This document shows positions 52,025 through 60,451 of a DNA stretch of 64,000 nt, piece after piece; position 1 is the first letter of the stretch, and each line of letters opens with the position of its first letter. Where the stretch lies: the NCBI GenBank assembly GCA_003241785.1, contig QFPW01000003.1, positions 179,514 to 243,513 on the forward strand, given 5' to 3'. Both the position numbers and the translations under genes were made by a program. The notes beneath the pieces were generated by a model that saw only the letters and a program-made list of their open reading frames with translations, was not told where the DNA came from and searched no databases. Source of the DNA: Rhodovulum sulfidophilum. Lineage in GTDB: Bacteria; Pseudomonadota; Alphaproteobacteria; Rhodobacterales; Rhodobacteraceae.

Positions 52025-52048
52025 TTGTATATGCCTTGGCATATGCAA
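52025..52048 (+). promoter_or_regulatory. vapBC operator/promoter palindrome
   Basis: TTGTATATGCC and GGCATATGCAA are inverted arms with 10 of 11 pairs, separated by TT. The ribosome binding site GAGGAGG starts at 52049 and vapB at 52064, so the palindrome overlaps the likely -10 region. This is the standard place for VapBC autorepression. Confidence 0.7.
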
Positions 52049-52063
52049 GAGGAGGCAAGCATC

Positions 52064-52333
52064 ATGCCCCAGTTCGAGCCGCGGGAGCCGGTCCCGCCAC
52101 GCGAGGCGAAGCTCTTTCGCAACAACAAGAGCCAGGCCGTTCGGATTCCAGCGGATTTCGAGCTTCCGGGTGACCGGGTGCTGATCCACCGCGACGGCGA
52201 GCGGCTGATCCTCGAGCCGGTGCGCCGCGCGACCCTGCTCGAGATCCTGGCCGGGCTGGAGCCGCTGGGGCCGGAGGACGCGTTTCCCGAGATCGACGAC
52301 GGCCTGCCGCCGCTGCGTGACATCGACCTGTGA
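52064..52333 (+). CDS. vapB: VapB-type antitoxin (AbrB/MazE-like swapped hairpin)
   Basis: An 89-aa antitoxin. The DNA-binding swapped-hairpin segment is KLFRNNKSQAVRIPADFELPGDRVLIHRDGERL (about 18-50, quoted in parts in the family consensus), followed by an acidic, Leu-rich toxin-neutralising tail (LEPLGPEDAFPEIDDGLPPL). GAGGAGG (52049-52055) fits ATG 52064; upstream ATGs lie inside the operator. Its stop overlaps the vapC start (GTGA). Confidence 0.9.
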   Translation: MPQFEPREPVPPREAKLFRNNKSQAVRIPADFELPGDRVLIHRDGERLILEPVRRATLLEILAGLEPLGPEDAFPEIDDGLPPLRDIDL

Positions 52334-52734
52334 GCCAGCTCTACATGCTCGATACCAACATCGTGTCCGAGCTCGCGCGCGACCCGCGCGGCGCCGTCAC
52401 GCGGCGGATCGCGGAGGTCGGGCCCGAGGCGATCCGGGTCAGCGTCGTGACGGCGGCCGAGCTGCGCTACGGCTGCGCCAAGAAGGGCTCGCCGCGGCTG
52501 ACGGCGCAAATCGACGCCATCCTCGGCGGGATCGAGGTGCTGCCGCTCGACGTGCCGGCCGACGCGGAATACGGCGACATCCGGGCCGCGCTGGAGGCGG
52601 CGGGCCGGCCGATCGGGCCGAACGACCTGCTGATCGCCGCCCATGCCCGCGCGATCGGCGCCGTGCTCGTCACGGCGAATGTCGGGGAATTCACGCGCGT
52701 TCCGGCGCTCCGGGTCGAGAACTGGCGGGCTTAG
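52330..52734 (+). CDS. vapC: VapC-type PIN-domain ribonuclease toxin
   Basis: A 134-aa PIN domain protein: D8 (YMLDTNIVSE), E44 (TAAELRYG) and D99 (GPNDLLIAAHA) are the conserved acidic residues; the fourth position is N117 (VTANVGEF), an accepted variant. It cleaves RNA when free of VapB. GTG start coupled to vapB. Its 3' end overlaps the convergent LysR gene by 44 bp. Confidence 0.9.
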   Translation: MSQLYMLDTNIVSELARDPRGAVTRRIAEVGPEAIRVSVVTAAELRYGCAKKGSPRLTAQIDAILGGIEVLPLDVPADAEYGDIRAALEAAGRPIGPNDLLIAAHARAIGAVLVTANVGEFTRVPALRVENWRA

Positions 52735-53605
52735 TCCCCGCGAGATGCGCGAAGAGATCCCGCGCGAGCGGCGTCGGCGCTTCCGGCACGCAGCCCGCGA
52801 GACGGCGCGCCGCCCAATCCTCCGCGAGCCGCGTGACGGCGATCCGCGCGGCGCCCCGGCAGCGGCGCGCGGCGGTTTCGGGCACCACGCCGACGCCGAT
52901 GCCCGCGCCCGCCATCCGGCAGATGTCCTCGAAGCCGCGCAGCCGGACGCGCGGGCGGAGCCGGAGGCCGATCCGGGCGGCCTGCGCGTCGAGGTGATCG
53001 CGCAGCGCGCCTTCGGCCAGGGCGAGGAAGGGCGCGTCGCAGAGCTCGGCGAAACGGATCCGGCGCGCGGCGGCGAAGGGATGATCGCGCGCCGAAACCA
53101 CGACCAGCCGGTCGATCGCGAAGGGGGCGAGCGTCAGCCCCTCGGTCTCGACCGCGGCCGAGAGCACGCCGATCTCGGCGAAGCCGAGCAGGACGCTGCG
53201 CGCGATATCGGCGCTCTGGCGCTCCTCGAGCGCGATATCGACCTCGGGACGCGCCGCGAGCCAGGGCGCGATCCGCTCCGGCAGGAACTCCGTCATCGCC
53301 GCGGTATTGGCGAACAGCCGCACCGAGCCGCGCGCCCGCCCGGCGAAGGCGCCGATCTCGCCCCGCAGGCGCGCGCTCTGGCGCAGGATCAGCCGCGCGT
53401 GGCGCAGCACCGCCTCGCCGGCCTCGGTCGGGGTCGCGCCGCGCCGGCCGCGCTCGAGCAGCCGGACGCCGCCGGAGAGCTCCATCCGGCGCAGCCGCTC
53501 GCTCGCGGCGGGCAGCGACAGGCCCGCCCCGGCCGCGCCATGGGTGATGCTGCCGGCCTCGGCCACGGCGAGGAAGAGGCGCAGGTCGTCAAGATCGAAG
53601 CGCAT
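52691..53605 (-). CDS. LysR-type transcriptional regulator
   Basis: A 304-aa LysR protein: helix-turn-helix at residues 4-62 (DLRLFLAVAEAGSITHGAAGAGLSLPAASERL) and effector domain to about 290. Divergent from a TauE/SafE exporter gene with a 96-bp gap carrying an inverted repeat. The pairing of a LysR regulator with a TauE-type exporter suggests control by an organosulfur or organic anion. Confidence 0.88.
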   Translation of the reverse strand: MRFDLDDLRLFLAVAEAGSITHGAAGAGLSLPAASERLRRMELSGGVRLLERGRRGATPTEAGEAVLRHARLILRQSARLRGEIGAFAGRARGSVRLFANTAAMTEFLPERIAPWLAARPEVDIALEERQSADIARSVLLGFAEIGVLSAAVETEGLTLAPFAIDRLVVVSARDHPFAAARRIRFAELCDAPFLALAEGALRDHLDAQAARIGLRLRPRVRLRGFEDICRMAGAGIGVGVVPETAARRCRGAARIAVTRLAEDWAARRLAGCVPEAPTPLARDLFAHLAGTKPASSRPGAPERA

Positions 53606-53629
53606 GCCCCAGCATAGCGCGAGCCGAGC

Positions 53630-53646
53630 CTTCGGAATAGCCGAAG
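53630..53646. promoter_or_regulatory. LysR operator candidate between the regulator and TauE genes
   Basis: CTTCGG (53630-53635) and CCGAAG (53641-53646) are inverted around AATAG. A related half-site CTTCCGAATTG follows about 20 bp downstream, which would suit two regulator dimers. Confidence 0.5.
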
Positions 53647-53701
53647 CCTGACAGCGGCACTTCCGAATTGCGCGCGCGCCGCGGGCGGATAGGACTGGGG
53701 C

Positions 53702-54451
53702 ATGACCGATCCCTCCGCGCCCCTCCTCCTCGCCATCGCCGCCACCTTCCTCTTCGCCGGGCTCGTGAAGGGCGTCACGGGCATGGGCCTGCCGACCGTG
53801 GCGATGGGACTGCTCGGCGCGCTGATCTCGCCGCTGGCGGCGGCGAGCCTGCTGATCGCGCCATCGCTCGTCACCAATCTCTGGCAACTCCTCGCCGGGC
53901 CCGCGCTTGGCCCGCTGATCCGCCGCCTCTGGCCGATGATGCTCGCGATCTGCGCCGGCACGGTCCTGGGCGCGAGCTGGCTGGCGCGGGGCGCCGCCGG
54001 TCCGAGCACGACGCTGCTCGGGGCGGCGCTGGTGCTCTACGCGGGCTACACGCTTCTGGCGCGGCAGCCGCGCGTCCCGGCGCGGATCGAGCCCTGGCTT
54101 TCGCCGCTGGTCGGCGCGGCGACCGGCGCGGTGACGGGGGCGACCGGGGTCTTCGTCATCCCGGCGGTGCCCTATCTGCAGGCGCTGGGGCTGTCGCGCG
54201 ACGATCTGGTGCAGGCGCTCGGCCTCTCCTTCACCGTCTCGACGCTGGCGCTCGCGGCGGGGCTCGGCGCGCGCGGCGCGCTCGGGCCCGGCGACCTCGG
54301 GCTCTCGCTCCTCGCGCTCGCCCCGGCGCTCGGGGGGATGTGGATCGGCCAGTGGCTGCGCGGCCGGATCAGCCAGGCCGCGTTCCGCCGGCTGTTCCTC
54401 ATCGGCCTCCTGCTCCTCGGGGCGGAAATGGCGCTGCGGCCGGTGTTCTAG
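53702..54451 (+). CDS. TauE/SafE-family sulfite/organosulfonate exporter
   Basis: A 249-aa membrane protein with about eight hydrophobic helices and the duplicated TauE pattern: GLVKGVTGMGLPTVAMGLLG in the first half and GAATGAVTGATGVFVIPAVPYLQALGL in the second (family hallmarks). It may export sulfite, sulfoacetate or another anion. The strand and spacing imply control by the divergent LysR protein. Confidence 0.88.
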   Translation: MTDPSAPLLLAIAATFLFAGLVKGVTGMGLPTVAMGLLGALISPLAAASLLIAPSLVTNLWQLLAGPALGPLIRRLWPMMLAICAGTVLGASWLARGAAGPSTTLLGAALVLYAGYTLLARQPRVPARIEPWLSPLVGAATGAVTGATGVFVIPAVPYLQALGLSRDDLVQALGLSFTVSTLALAAGLGARGALGPGDLGLSLLALAPALGGMWIGQWLRGRISQAAFRRLFLIGLLLLGAEMALRPVF

Positions 54452-54456
54452 CCGCC

Positions 54457-55200
54457 TCAGCGCGCGTCGTGGAAGATGAGGCCGAGCGTGTGGCGCCGGC
54501 CCGAGCGCAGGCGGCTGACACCGTGGCGCAGGTTGACCCGATAGACGCCGCGGCTGCCCTGGACCGGCCGGGCGTGGACCGCGAAGGCGACCGCGTCGCC
54601 CCGACGCAGCGGCACGACCTCGACGCGGCTCTGCATCCGCGGGCGCTGCTCGGTCAGCACGAACTCGCCGCCGGTGAAATCCTCGCCCGGCGCGTCGAGC
54701 AGGATCGCGACCTGCAGCGGGAAGGCGAGGTCGCCGTAAAGATCCTGGTGCAGGCAATTGAAATCGCCGGGATCATAGCGCAGCAGCAGGGGCGTCGGAC
54801 GCGTCTGCCCGGCGGCGTGGCATTCGGCGAGGAAGTCGGCATGCGCGTCGGGATAGCGCCGGTCGATCCCCATCCGCGCGTTCCAGGCGTTCGCGGTCCG
54901 CGCGAGCCGGGGATAGAGCGCGCTCCGGAGCCCGCCGATCAGCTCGGGCAGCGGATAGGCGAAATAGCGGTACTCGCCCTTGCCGAAGCCGTGGCGGGCC
55001 ATGTGGACATGGCTCCGGAAATGCGCCTCGGACGGGTAGAGCGCCGCGATCGCCGCGCATTCCTCCGGCGCGAGCAGGCGCTCGAGCACGGCGCAGCCCT
55101 GGCCGTCGAGCTCGGCGGTGAAGGCGTCCCAGTCATGCCCGTCGAGGCGCGCCTCGGCGGACAGGCGCGCGGTCCGGATGGTCGGGGTCTGGATGGTCAT
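54457..55200 (-). CDS. 2OG-Fe(II) oxygenase of the DUF2086 (PF09859-type) family
   Basis: A 247-aa oxygenase. Iron ligands are H151-x-D153 (CLHQDLYG) and H226 (RVNLRHGVSR); R236 is the likely 2-oxoglutarate contact. The segments PTPLLLRYDPGDFNCLHQD and FTGGEFVLTEQRPRMQSR are family hallmarks. The family has been linked to DNA alkylation repair and AraC/Ada regulons, but its reaction is not settled. GAGGA precedes ATG 55200. The 3' end is 5 bp from the convergent TauE gene. Unrelated in family to the two island oxygenases. Confidence 0.88.
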   Translation of the reverse strand: MTIQTPTIRTARLSAEARLDGHDWDAFTAELDGQGCAVLERLLAPEECAAIAALYPSEAHFRSHVHMARHGFGKGEYRYFAYPLPELIGGLRSALYPRLARTANAWNARMGIDRRYPDAHADFLAECHAAGQTRPTPLLLRYDPGDFNCLHQDLYGDLAFPLQVAILLDAPGEDFTGGEFVLTEQRPRMQSRVEVVPLRRGDAVAFAVHARPVQGSRGVYRVNLRHGVSRLRSGRRHTLGLIFHDAR

Positions 55201-55296
55201 GTCGGAATTCCTCACGGGACGGTCGTCGCAAACGGGATAGCGGCCGCCGTCGCGCGGCTCACTCCGATCCTTGCTCTCGAATTCGCCCGCCCGGGC

Positions 55297-56424
55297 TCAT
55301 TTCCCCGCGAAGCCGCCGATCAGGTGATCGACCACCGCGCGCAGCGCCGCGGCGTCGTCGGCGCCGCGCGCGACGGCCTCGGCATGGACGACGCGCTGGC
55401 GCGTGGCGGAGGTGCCTTCCGCGGCGATGCGCCGAAGCCCTTCGAGCGCGTGCCCGCAGCCGAGCAGCTCGGCGTCCGGTCCGAGCAGCTCGATCCAGTC
55501 CGCGACCGCCGCCGCCATCTCGGGCGGCGGGCGGCGCTCGAAATCGATCAGCCGCGCCATGTGCCCGTGGCGCTGCGCCCGCCAGCGGTTTTCCCGCACC
55601 AGCGTGCCCGGCCGCGCCGGCCAGGGCCGGCCCTCGTGGTGCCGGCGGTAGAGGAAGGCGAGCAGCGACTGGTAGAAGGCCGCGAGCGCCGCGACGTCGT
55701 CGAGCCGCGGGCAGACGTCGGTGACGCGTTGCTCCAGCGTCGGAAAGCGGTCCGAGGGCCGGATGTCCCACCAGATCTTGGTCGCATCCTCGAGACAGCC
55801 GGCCTCGACCAGCCGGTCGACCATGGCGCGGTACTCGGCGTGGCTCGCCATCGGATCGGGCAGGCCGGTGCGGGGCAGGGCGTCCATCATGGTCAGCCGG
55901 TGACAGGCGAGGCGGGTGTCGTGCCCCTCCCAGAACGGCGACGAGGCGCTGAGCGCCAGGAGATGCGGCAGGAAGCCCGACACCGCGTTCATCAGCGCGA
56001 CGCGCAGGTCCGGGTTCTCGATCCCGACATGCATGTGCATGCCGCAGATCATCAGCCGGTCGGCGGGCTCGCCGATCTCCGACCAGATCCGGTCGTAGCG
56101 CGGCTTCGGCGTATGGCTCTGCGCGCGCCAGCGGGCGAAGGGATGGGTCGAGGCCGCGATCACCGCGTGGCCATGCGCGGCGGCGGCGCGGGCGACGGTC
56201 GCGCGCAGGTCCCGCAGCTCCGCGACCGCCGCCGTGACGCCGCGATGGGGCCGCGTTCCGACCTCGACCTGGCAGCGCAGGAATTCCGCCGAGACCTGAT
56301 CGCCGAGCGCGGCGCGGCATTCGGCGAAGAACCCGGGCGCGGGCTCCGCGACGAGGTCGCGGGTCACCGGGTCGACGATCAGATATTCCTCCTCGATGCC
56401 GAGGCTGAAGCTTGGACGATCCAT
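55297..56424 (-). CDS. carboxylate-amine ligase of the glutamate-cysteine ligase 2 (YbdK) family
   Basis: A 375-aa GCS2-type enzyme: SLGIEEEYLIVDP at the N-terminus, CQVEVGTRPHRG near 50, HMHVGIENPDLRVALMN near 130 and ENRWRAQRHG near 285. Family members join an amine to the gamma-carboxylate of glutamate (weak gamma-glutamylcysteine synthesis in E. coli YbdK). True substrate unknown. GGAAGG lies before ATG 56424. Confidence 0.88.
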   Translation of the reverse strand: MDRPSFSLGIEEEYLIVDPVTRDLVAEPAPGFFAECRAALGDQVSAEFLRCQVEVGTRPHRGVTAAVAELRDLRATVARAAAAHGHAVIAASTHPFARWRAQSHTPKPRYDRIWSEIGEPADRLMICGMHMHVGIENPDLRVALMNAVSGFLPHLLALSASSPFWEGHDTRLACHRLTMMDALPRTGLPDPMASHAEYRAMVDRLVEAGCLEDATKIWWDIRPSDRFPTLEQRVTDVCPRLDDVAALAAFYQSLLAFLYRRHHEGRPWPARPGTLVRENRWRAQRHGHMARLIDFERRPPPEMAAAVADWIELLGPDAELLGCGHALEGLRRIAAEGTSATRQRVVHAEAVARGADDAAALRAVVDHLIGGFAGK

Positions 56425-56495
56425 CCCGCACCTTCCGGTCCAGCGACGGAACGCGCGAACCGTCAGCGGGTTCACCGCGATTCGTCCCGCCGAGC

Positions 56496-57395
56496 TTACC
56501 GCGAGGGCGGCAGCCGGGTCGCGATCTCGATGAAGCGGCGGATCGGACCGGAGCGGTTGGTGCGCTTCCAGACGAGGATCGTCTCGGAGCGGAAGTCCGG
56601 ATGCTGGATCGGCCGCGCCTCGACCTGGCGGCCGAGGAAGCCGACGAGGCTCTCGGGGTAGATCGTGACGCCGAGCCCGGCGGAGACGAGGCCGATCAGC
56701 GCCAGCGTGTTCGACGCCTCGAGCCGCACACGGAGCGGCACGCCGATCTCGTGGAACAGGCTCGCCAGGCGCCAGCGGTACTCGCCCCATTCCGCCATGT
56801 CGCCGAGGATCATGTCAACCCCGGCGAGATCCGCGGGGCGGATGCTCGGCTGGCGCAGCAGCGCGTGGCCGCGCGGCCCGACCACGTAGAGCGGCTCGTC
56901 CGCGAGCAGCACGCTCTGGTATTCGGAATGGACGTAGGGCCCGATCATGTAGCCGACGTCGATCTCGTCGCTCGCGAGCGCGAGCTTCTGCCCCTGGGTG
57001 CGGATGTAGTGCAGCTTCACCTCGACGCGCGGATGGACCTGGCCGAAGCGGGCGACGGTGCGCGGCACGAGGTCGATCGCGGCGAAGGCCATGTAGGCGA
57101 CCCGCACGAGGCCGGCGCGGCCATCGGCGATCGCCCGCGCCTCGGCGACCGACTCGCCGTAGCGTCGCAGAAGCGCCACGTTGTCGGCGTAGAAGCTGCG
57201 TCCGGCGGCGGTCAGCGTGACCTCGCGCGTCGTGCGCTCCAGCAGGCGGAAGCCGAGCATCTGCTCGAGCTTCTGGATCCGCCGCGTCAGCGCCGACTGG
57301 TCGAGCCGCAGCCGCTCGGCGCTGCGCCGGAAATTGAGCTCGTCGGCGACGACGAGGAACGAATAGACGAGATCGAGGCCGGCCGGGTTTTCCAT
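56496..57395 (-). CDS. LysR-type regulator of the hydantoinase-type operon (probable)
   Basis: A 299-aa LysR protein: helix-turn-helix in residues 8-66 (FLVVADELNFRRSAERLRLDQSALTRRI), effector domain to about 290 (DEIDVGYMIGPYVHSEY). GGAGG precedes ATG 57395. Divergent from the amidase/hyuA/hyuB operon, with an inverted repeat in the 180-bp gap. Confidence 0.88.
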   Translation of the reverse strand: MENPAGLDLVYSFLVVADELNFRRSAERLRLDQSALTRRIQKLEQMLGFRLLERTTREVTLTAAGRSFYADNVALLRRYGESVAEARAIADGRAGLVRVAYMAFAAIDLVPRTVARFGQVHPRVEVKLHYIRTQGQKLALASDEIDVGYMIGPYVHSEYQSVLLADEPLYVVGPRGHALLRQPSIRPADLAGVDMILGDMAEWGEYRWRLASLFHEIGVPLRVRLEASNTLALIGLVSAGLGVTIYPESLVGFLGRQVEARPIQHPDFRSETILVWKRTNRSGPIRRFIEIATRLPPSR

Positions 57396-57433
57396 CGCTG
57401 CCTCCGCGCTGATGCGTTCCATGCAACAATAGA

Positions 57434-57446
57434 TGCCGAGTCGGCA
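57434..57446. promoter_or_regulatory. inverted repeat TGCCGA-G-TCGGCA, LysR operator candidate
   Basis: Perfect 6-bp arms around one base, 39 bp from the LysR start and 130 bp from the amidase start, in an A/T-richer patch likely to hold the divergent promoters. Confidence 0.5.
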
Positions 57447-57575
57447 ATTCCTCTTCGCCGCGGCGAGGCGCAGAGTCGGTTCCGGGTCGGCGGAGGAAGA
57501 TGCCCCCGCCACGCAGCCCGAACCCCGAAACCTTCGACGCGGCCGGCGCAAGGGCGTCCGGCGGAGGAGATGCTC

Positions 57576-58298
57576 ATGTCCGAAGTGGACACCAAGGAAC
57601 TCGACCGGATGCTCAGCGAGGCCTTCGCGCAGGCGACGAGGCTCTACCAGGAGCGCGGCTTCCAGCGCCGGGTCGGCTTCGGCAAGCGGCCGGCGCTCGT
57701 CAGCGTCGACCTCGCCAACGCCTGGACCCGCCCGGGCAATCCCTTCACCTGCGACCAGGAGAAGATGGACGGCGAGATCATTCCGGGCATGCAGCGCTTG
57801 CTCGCCGCCTGCCGGGCCAACGGCCATCCGGTGATCCACGTCACCACCGCCTACGAGATCACCGACCGGAACGCGCCCTTCACCGACATGGGCCTCTGGC
57901 ACAACAAGATCCCGGTCGACGTGGTCGACCTCGCCGACAAGGACCTCTGGGCGATCGACAGCCGCATCGCGCCGGTCCCGGGCGAATACACGCTCCTGAA
58001 GAAGCGGGCGTCATCGTTCCACGGCACCGAGCTCGCCGGGATCCTGCGCGCGAACGGGGTCGACACGATCCTCGTCACCGGCGTCACCGCCTGCGCCTGC
58101 GTGCGCCAGACGATCTGCGACGGCATCGCCGACGGCTTCCGCACCATCGCGGTCAAGGAAGCGATCGGCGACCGGGTGCCGGGCGCGGTCGCCTGGAACC
58201 TGTTCGACATCGACGCGAAGTTCGGCGACGTCCACACGGTGGAGGAATGCGTCGCCTACCTCGAAAGCGTCGGCTCGGCGGCGCTCGCGGCCGAATGA
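57576..58298 (+). CDS. cysteine hydrolase, isochorismatase family, N-carbamoylsarcosine-amidase-like
   Basis: A 240-aa isochorismatase-fold hydrolase with the triad D45 (VSVDLANAW), K142/K143 (LLKKRASSF) and C175 (GVTACACVRQT), the last matching the cysteine before V-R in N-carbamoylsarcosine amidase. GGAGGAG (57563-57569) fits ATG 57576 rather than the in-frame ATG 57570. It heads the hyuA-hyuB operon; ring opening of N-methylhydantoin by HyuAB followed by N-carbamoylsarcosine hydrolysis by this enzyme is the bacterial creatinine route, so this assignment is well supported by context. Confidence 0.88.
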   Translation: MSEVDTKELDRMLSEAFAQATRLYQERGFQRRVGFGKRPALVSVDLANAWTRPGNPFTCDQEKMDGEIIPGMQRLLAACRANGHPVIHVTTAYEITDRNAPFTDMGLWHNKIPVDVVDLADKDLWAIDSRIAPVPGEYTLLKKRASSFHGTELAGILRANGVDTILVTGVTACACVRQTICDGIADGFRTIAVKEAIGDRVPGAVAWNLFDIDAKFGDVHTVEECVAYLESVGSAALAAE

Positions 58299-58356
58299 TC
58301 AACGGGGGGCGCGGCCGGGCGTCGCGCCCCGCCGCCACGGGAAAGGGATGACGAGG

Positions 58357-60438
58357 ATGGCAAGGATAGGCGTGGACGTCGGCGGCACGAACACCGACCT
58401 GGTGCTCGAATGCGGCGCGGGCGTCTTCTACCACAAGGTTCCGACGACGCTCCGGAACCAGTCGATCGGAGTGGTGGAGGGCGTCGCGGCGCTCTGCGCC
58501 AAGGCGGGGATCGCGCCCGCCGAGGTCGAGACCATCGTGCATGGCACGACCACCGCGACGAATATCACGATCGAGCACAATGGCTCGGAATGCGGCATGC
58601 TGACGACGCACGGCTTCCGCGACATCCTGCACATCGGCCGGCACAAGCGGCCCTATAATTTCTCGCTGCATTTCGACGTCCCCTGGCAGAGCCATCCGCT
58701 GGTCAAGCGGCGCAACCGGATCGCGATCCCGGAGCGGATCCTGCCGCCGACCGGCGCGATCGAGACCCCGCTCGACGAGGCGGCGGTGCGCGCGGCCTGC
58801 GCGGTCTTCCGGCGGCGGGGCATCGAATCGGTGGTGATCGGCTTCATGTTCGCCTTCCTCAACGACGCGCACGAGCGGCGCGCGAAGGAGATCGTGCTCG
58901 AGGAGATGCCGGACGCCTATGTCACGCTCTCCTCGGAGGTGGCGAATGTGATGCGCGAATACGAGCGGTTCTCGACCGCCGCGATGAACTGCTACGTCGG
59001 GCCGAAGACCGCCTTCTATCTCAATGACCTCGAGTCGCGTCTTCGCGCGGCCGGCGTCGCCTCGAAGCTGCGCATCATGCAGTCGAACGGCGGCGTCTCG
59101 ACCGTCGAGGCCTGCGCCCGCCGGCCGATCCGGATCCTGATGTCGGGTCCCGCCGGCGGCGTGATCGGCGGCGCCTCCGAAGGCGAGATGGCCGGCGTGC
59201 CGAATGTGATCACCGTCGATATCGGCGGCACCTCGGCCGATATCTCCACCATCCCCGGCGGCGCGGTGAAGATCATGAACCCGCGCGACACCTATGTCGG
59301 CGGCCATCCGGTCCTGACGCCGATGATCGACCTCGTGACCATCGGCGCGGGCGGCGGCTCGATCGCCTATATCGACGAGGCGGGCGGCTTCAACGTCGGG
59401 CCGCGCTCGGCCGGGTCGGAGCCCGGCCCCGCCTGCTACGGCCGGGGCGGCGTCGAGCCGACCGTGACCGACGCGCAGGTGGTGCTCGGCCGGCTCGACC
59501 CCGACATGGCGCTTGGCGGCGATCTCGCGCTCGACGCCGATCTCGCCCGGCAAGCGGTGGCGGAGAAGGTCGCGAAGCCCCTCGGGCTCTCGGTGACCGA
59601 GGCGGCGCTCGGGATCATCAAGGTGATCAACAACAACATGGCGCTCGCGATCCGCTCGAACTCGGTCGCCCGCGGCCTCGATCCGCGCGACTTCTCGATC
59701 ATGCCCTTCGGCGGCGCCGGGCCGCTGCATGGCGTGGCGCTGGCCGAGGCGGTCTCGGCCCGGGACGTGATCATCCCGGTCGCCCCGGGCATCACGGCGG
59801 CGGTCGGCCTCCTGAAGACCGACCTGCGCTACGAGCACACCGAGGCGGTGATCCTCGAGCTCGGCGCCGCCGGGGAAGCCGAGCTCGCCCGGATCAACGC
59901 CGCGCGCGCCGTGCTGCGCGACCGCGTCACCGCCGAGCTCGACGCCGACGGCATCGCGCGGGAGGCGCAGGTGATCGAGATCGTCGCCGAATGCCGCTAC
60001 CGGGGGCAGGGGTTCGAGCTTCGCGCCGCGATGCCCGAGGGCGCGGTGACGGCGGAGAACAAGGCCGGCATCGCCGAGAGCTTCCACGCCCAGCACCGGC
60101 TCGACTACGGCTACAGCTACCCCGAGCAGGAAGTCGAGGTGATCACGCTACGCGCCATCGGTTCGGCGAGCGTGCCCCGGATCGCGATCCCGAGGATCGC
60201 CCCCGCCGACGGCTCCAGCCCCGACCGCGCGCTGATGCTGGTCCGCCCGACCACCTTCGACGACGGCCGCACGCTCGAGACGCCGCGCTACGACCGGCTG
60301 AAGCTCCGCGCGGCCGACCGGATCGAGGGGCCGGCGATCCTGGTCCAGCACGACTCGAACACGCTCGTCCCGCCGGGCTACGCGGCGGAGATCCTCGACC
60401 ACGGCAATATCCGGATCCGTCCGGTAGGCGCCGCCTGA
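58357..60438 (+). CDS. hyuA: hydantoinase A subunit, N-methylhydantoinase-like (second copy)
   Basis: A 693-aa HyuA: G5-VDVGGTNTDLVL phosphate loop, VHGTTTATNITIEHNGSE, second ATP segment ITVDIGGTSADIS from residue 285 and GAGGGSIAYIDEAGGF. ATG 58357 is preferred over 58348 for spacing from GAAAGG. With hyuB it forms an ATP-dependent hydantoin-ring-opening enzyme. It differs in details from the 19286 gene (DVGGTNTD against DTGGTFTD), so the two are separate paralogues, not a recent duplication. Confidence 0.9.
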   Translation: MARIGVDVGGTNTDLVLECGAGVFYHKVPTTLRNQSIGVVEGVAALCAKAGIAPAEVETIVHGTTTATNITIEHNGSECGMLTTHGFRDILHIGRHKRPYNFSLHFDVPWQSHPLVKRRNRIAIPERILPPTGAIETPLDEAAVRAACAVFRRRGIESVVIGFMFAFLNDAHERRAKEIVLEEMPDAYVTLSSEVANVMREYERFSTAAMNCYVGPKTAFYLNDLESRLRAAGVASKLRIMQSNGGVSTVEACARRPIRILMSGPAGGVIGGASEGEMAGVPNVITVDIGGTSADISTIPGGAVKIMNPRDTYVGGHPVLTPMIDLVTIGAGGGSIAYIDEAGGFNVGPRSAGSEPGPACYGRGGVEPTVTDAQVVLGRLDPDMALGGDLALDADLARQAVAEKVAKPLGLSVTEAALGIIKVINNNMALAIRSNSVARGLDPRDFSIMPFGGAGPLHGVALAEAVSARDVIIPVAPGITAAVGLLKTDLRYEHTEAVILELGAAGEAELARINAARAVLRDRVTAELDADGIAREAQVIEIVAECRYRGQGFELRAAMPEGAVTAENKAGIAESFHAQHRLDYGYSYPEQEVEVITLRAIGSASVPRIAIPRIAPADGSSPDRALMLVRPTTFDDGRTLETPRYDRLKLRAADRIEGPAILVQHDSNTLVPPGYAAEILDHGNIRIRPVGAA

Positions 60439-60451
60439 AGGAGCAGGTACC

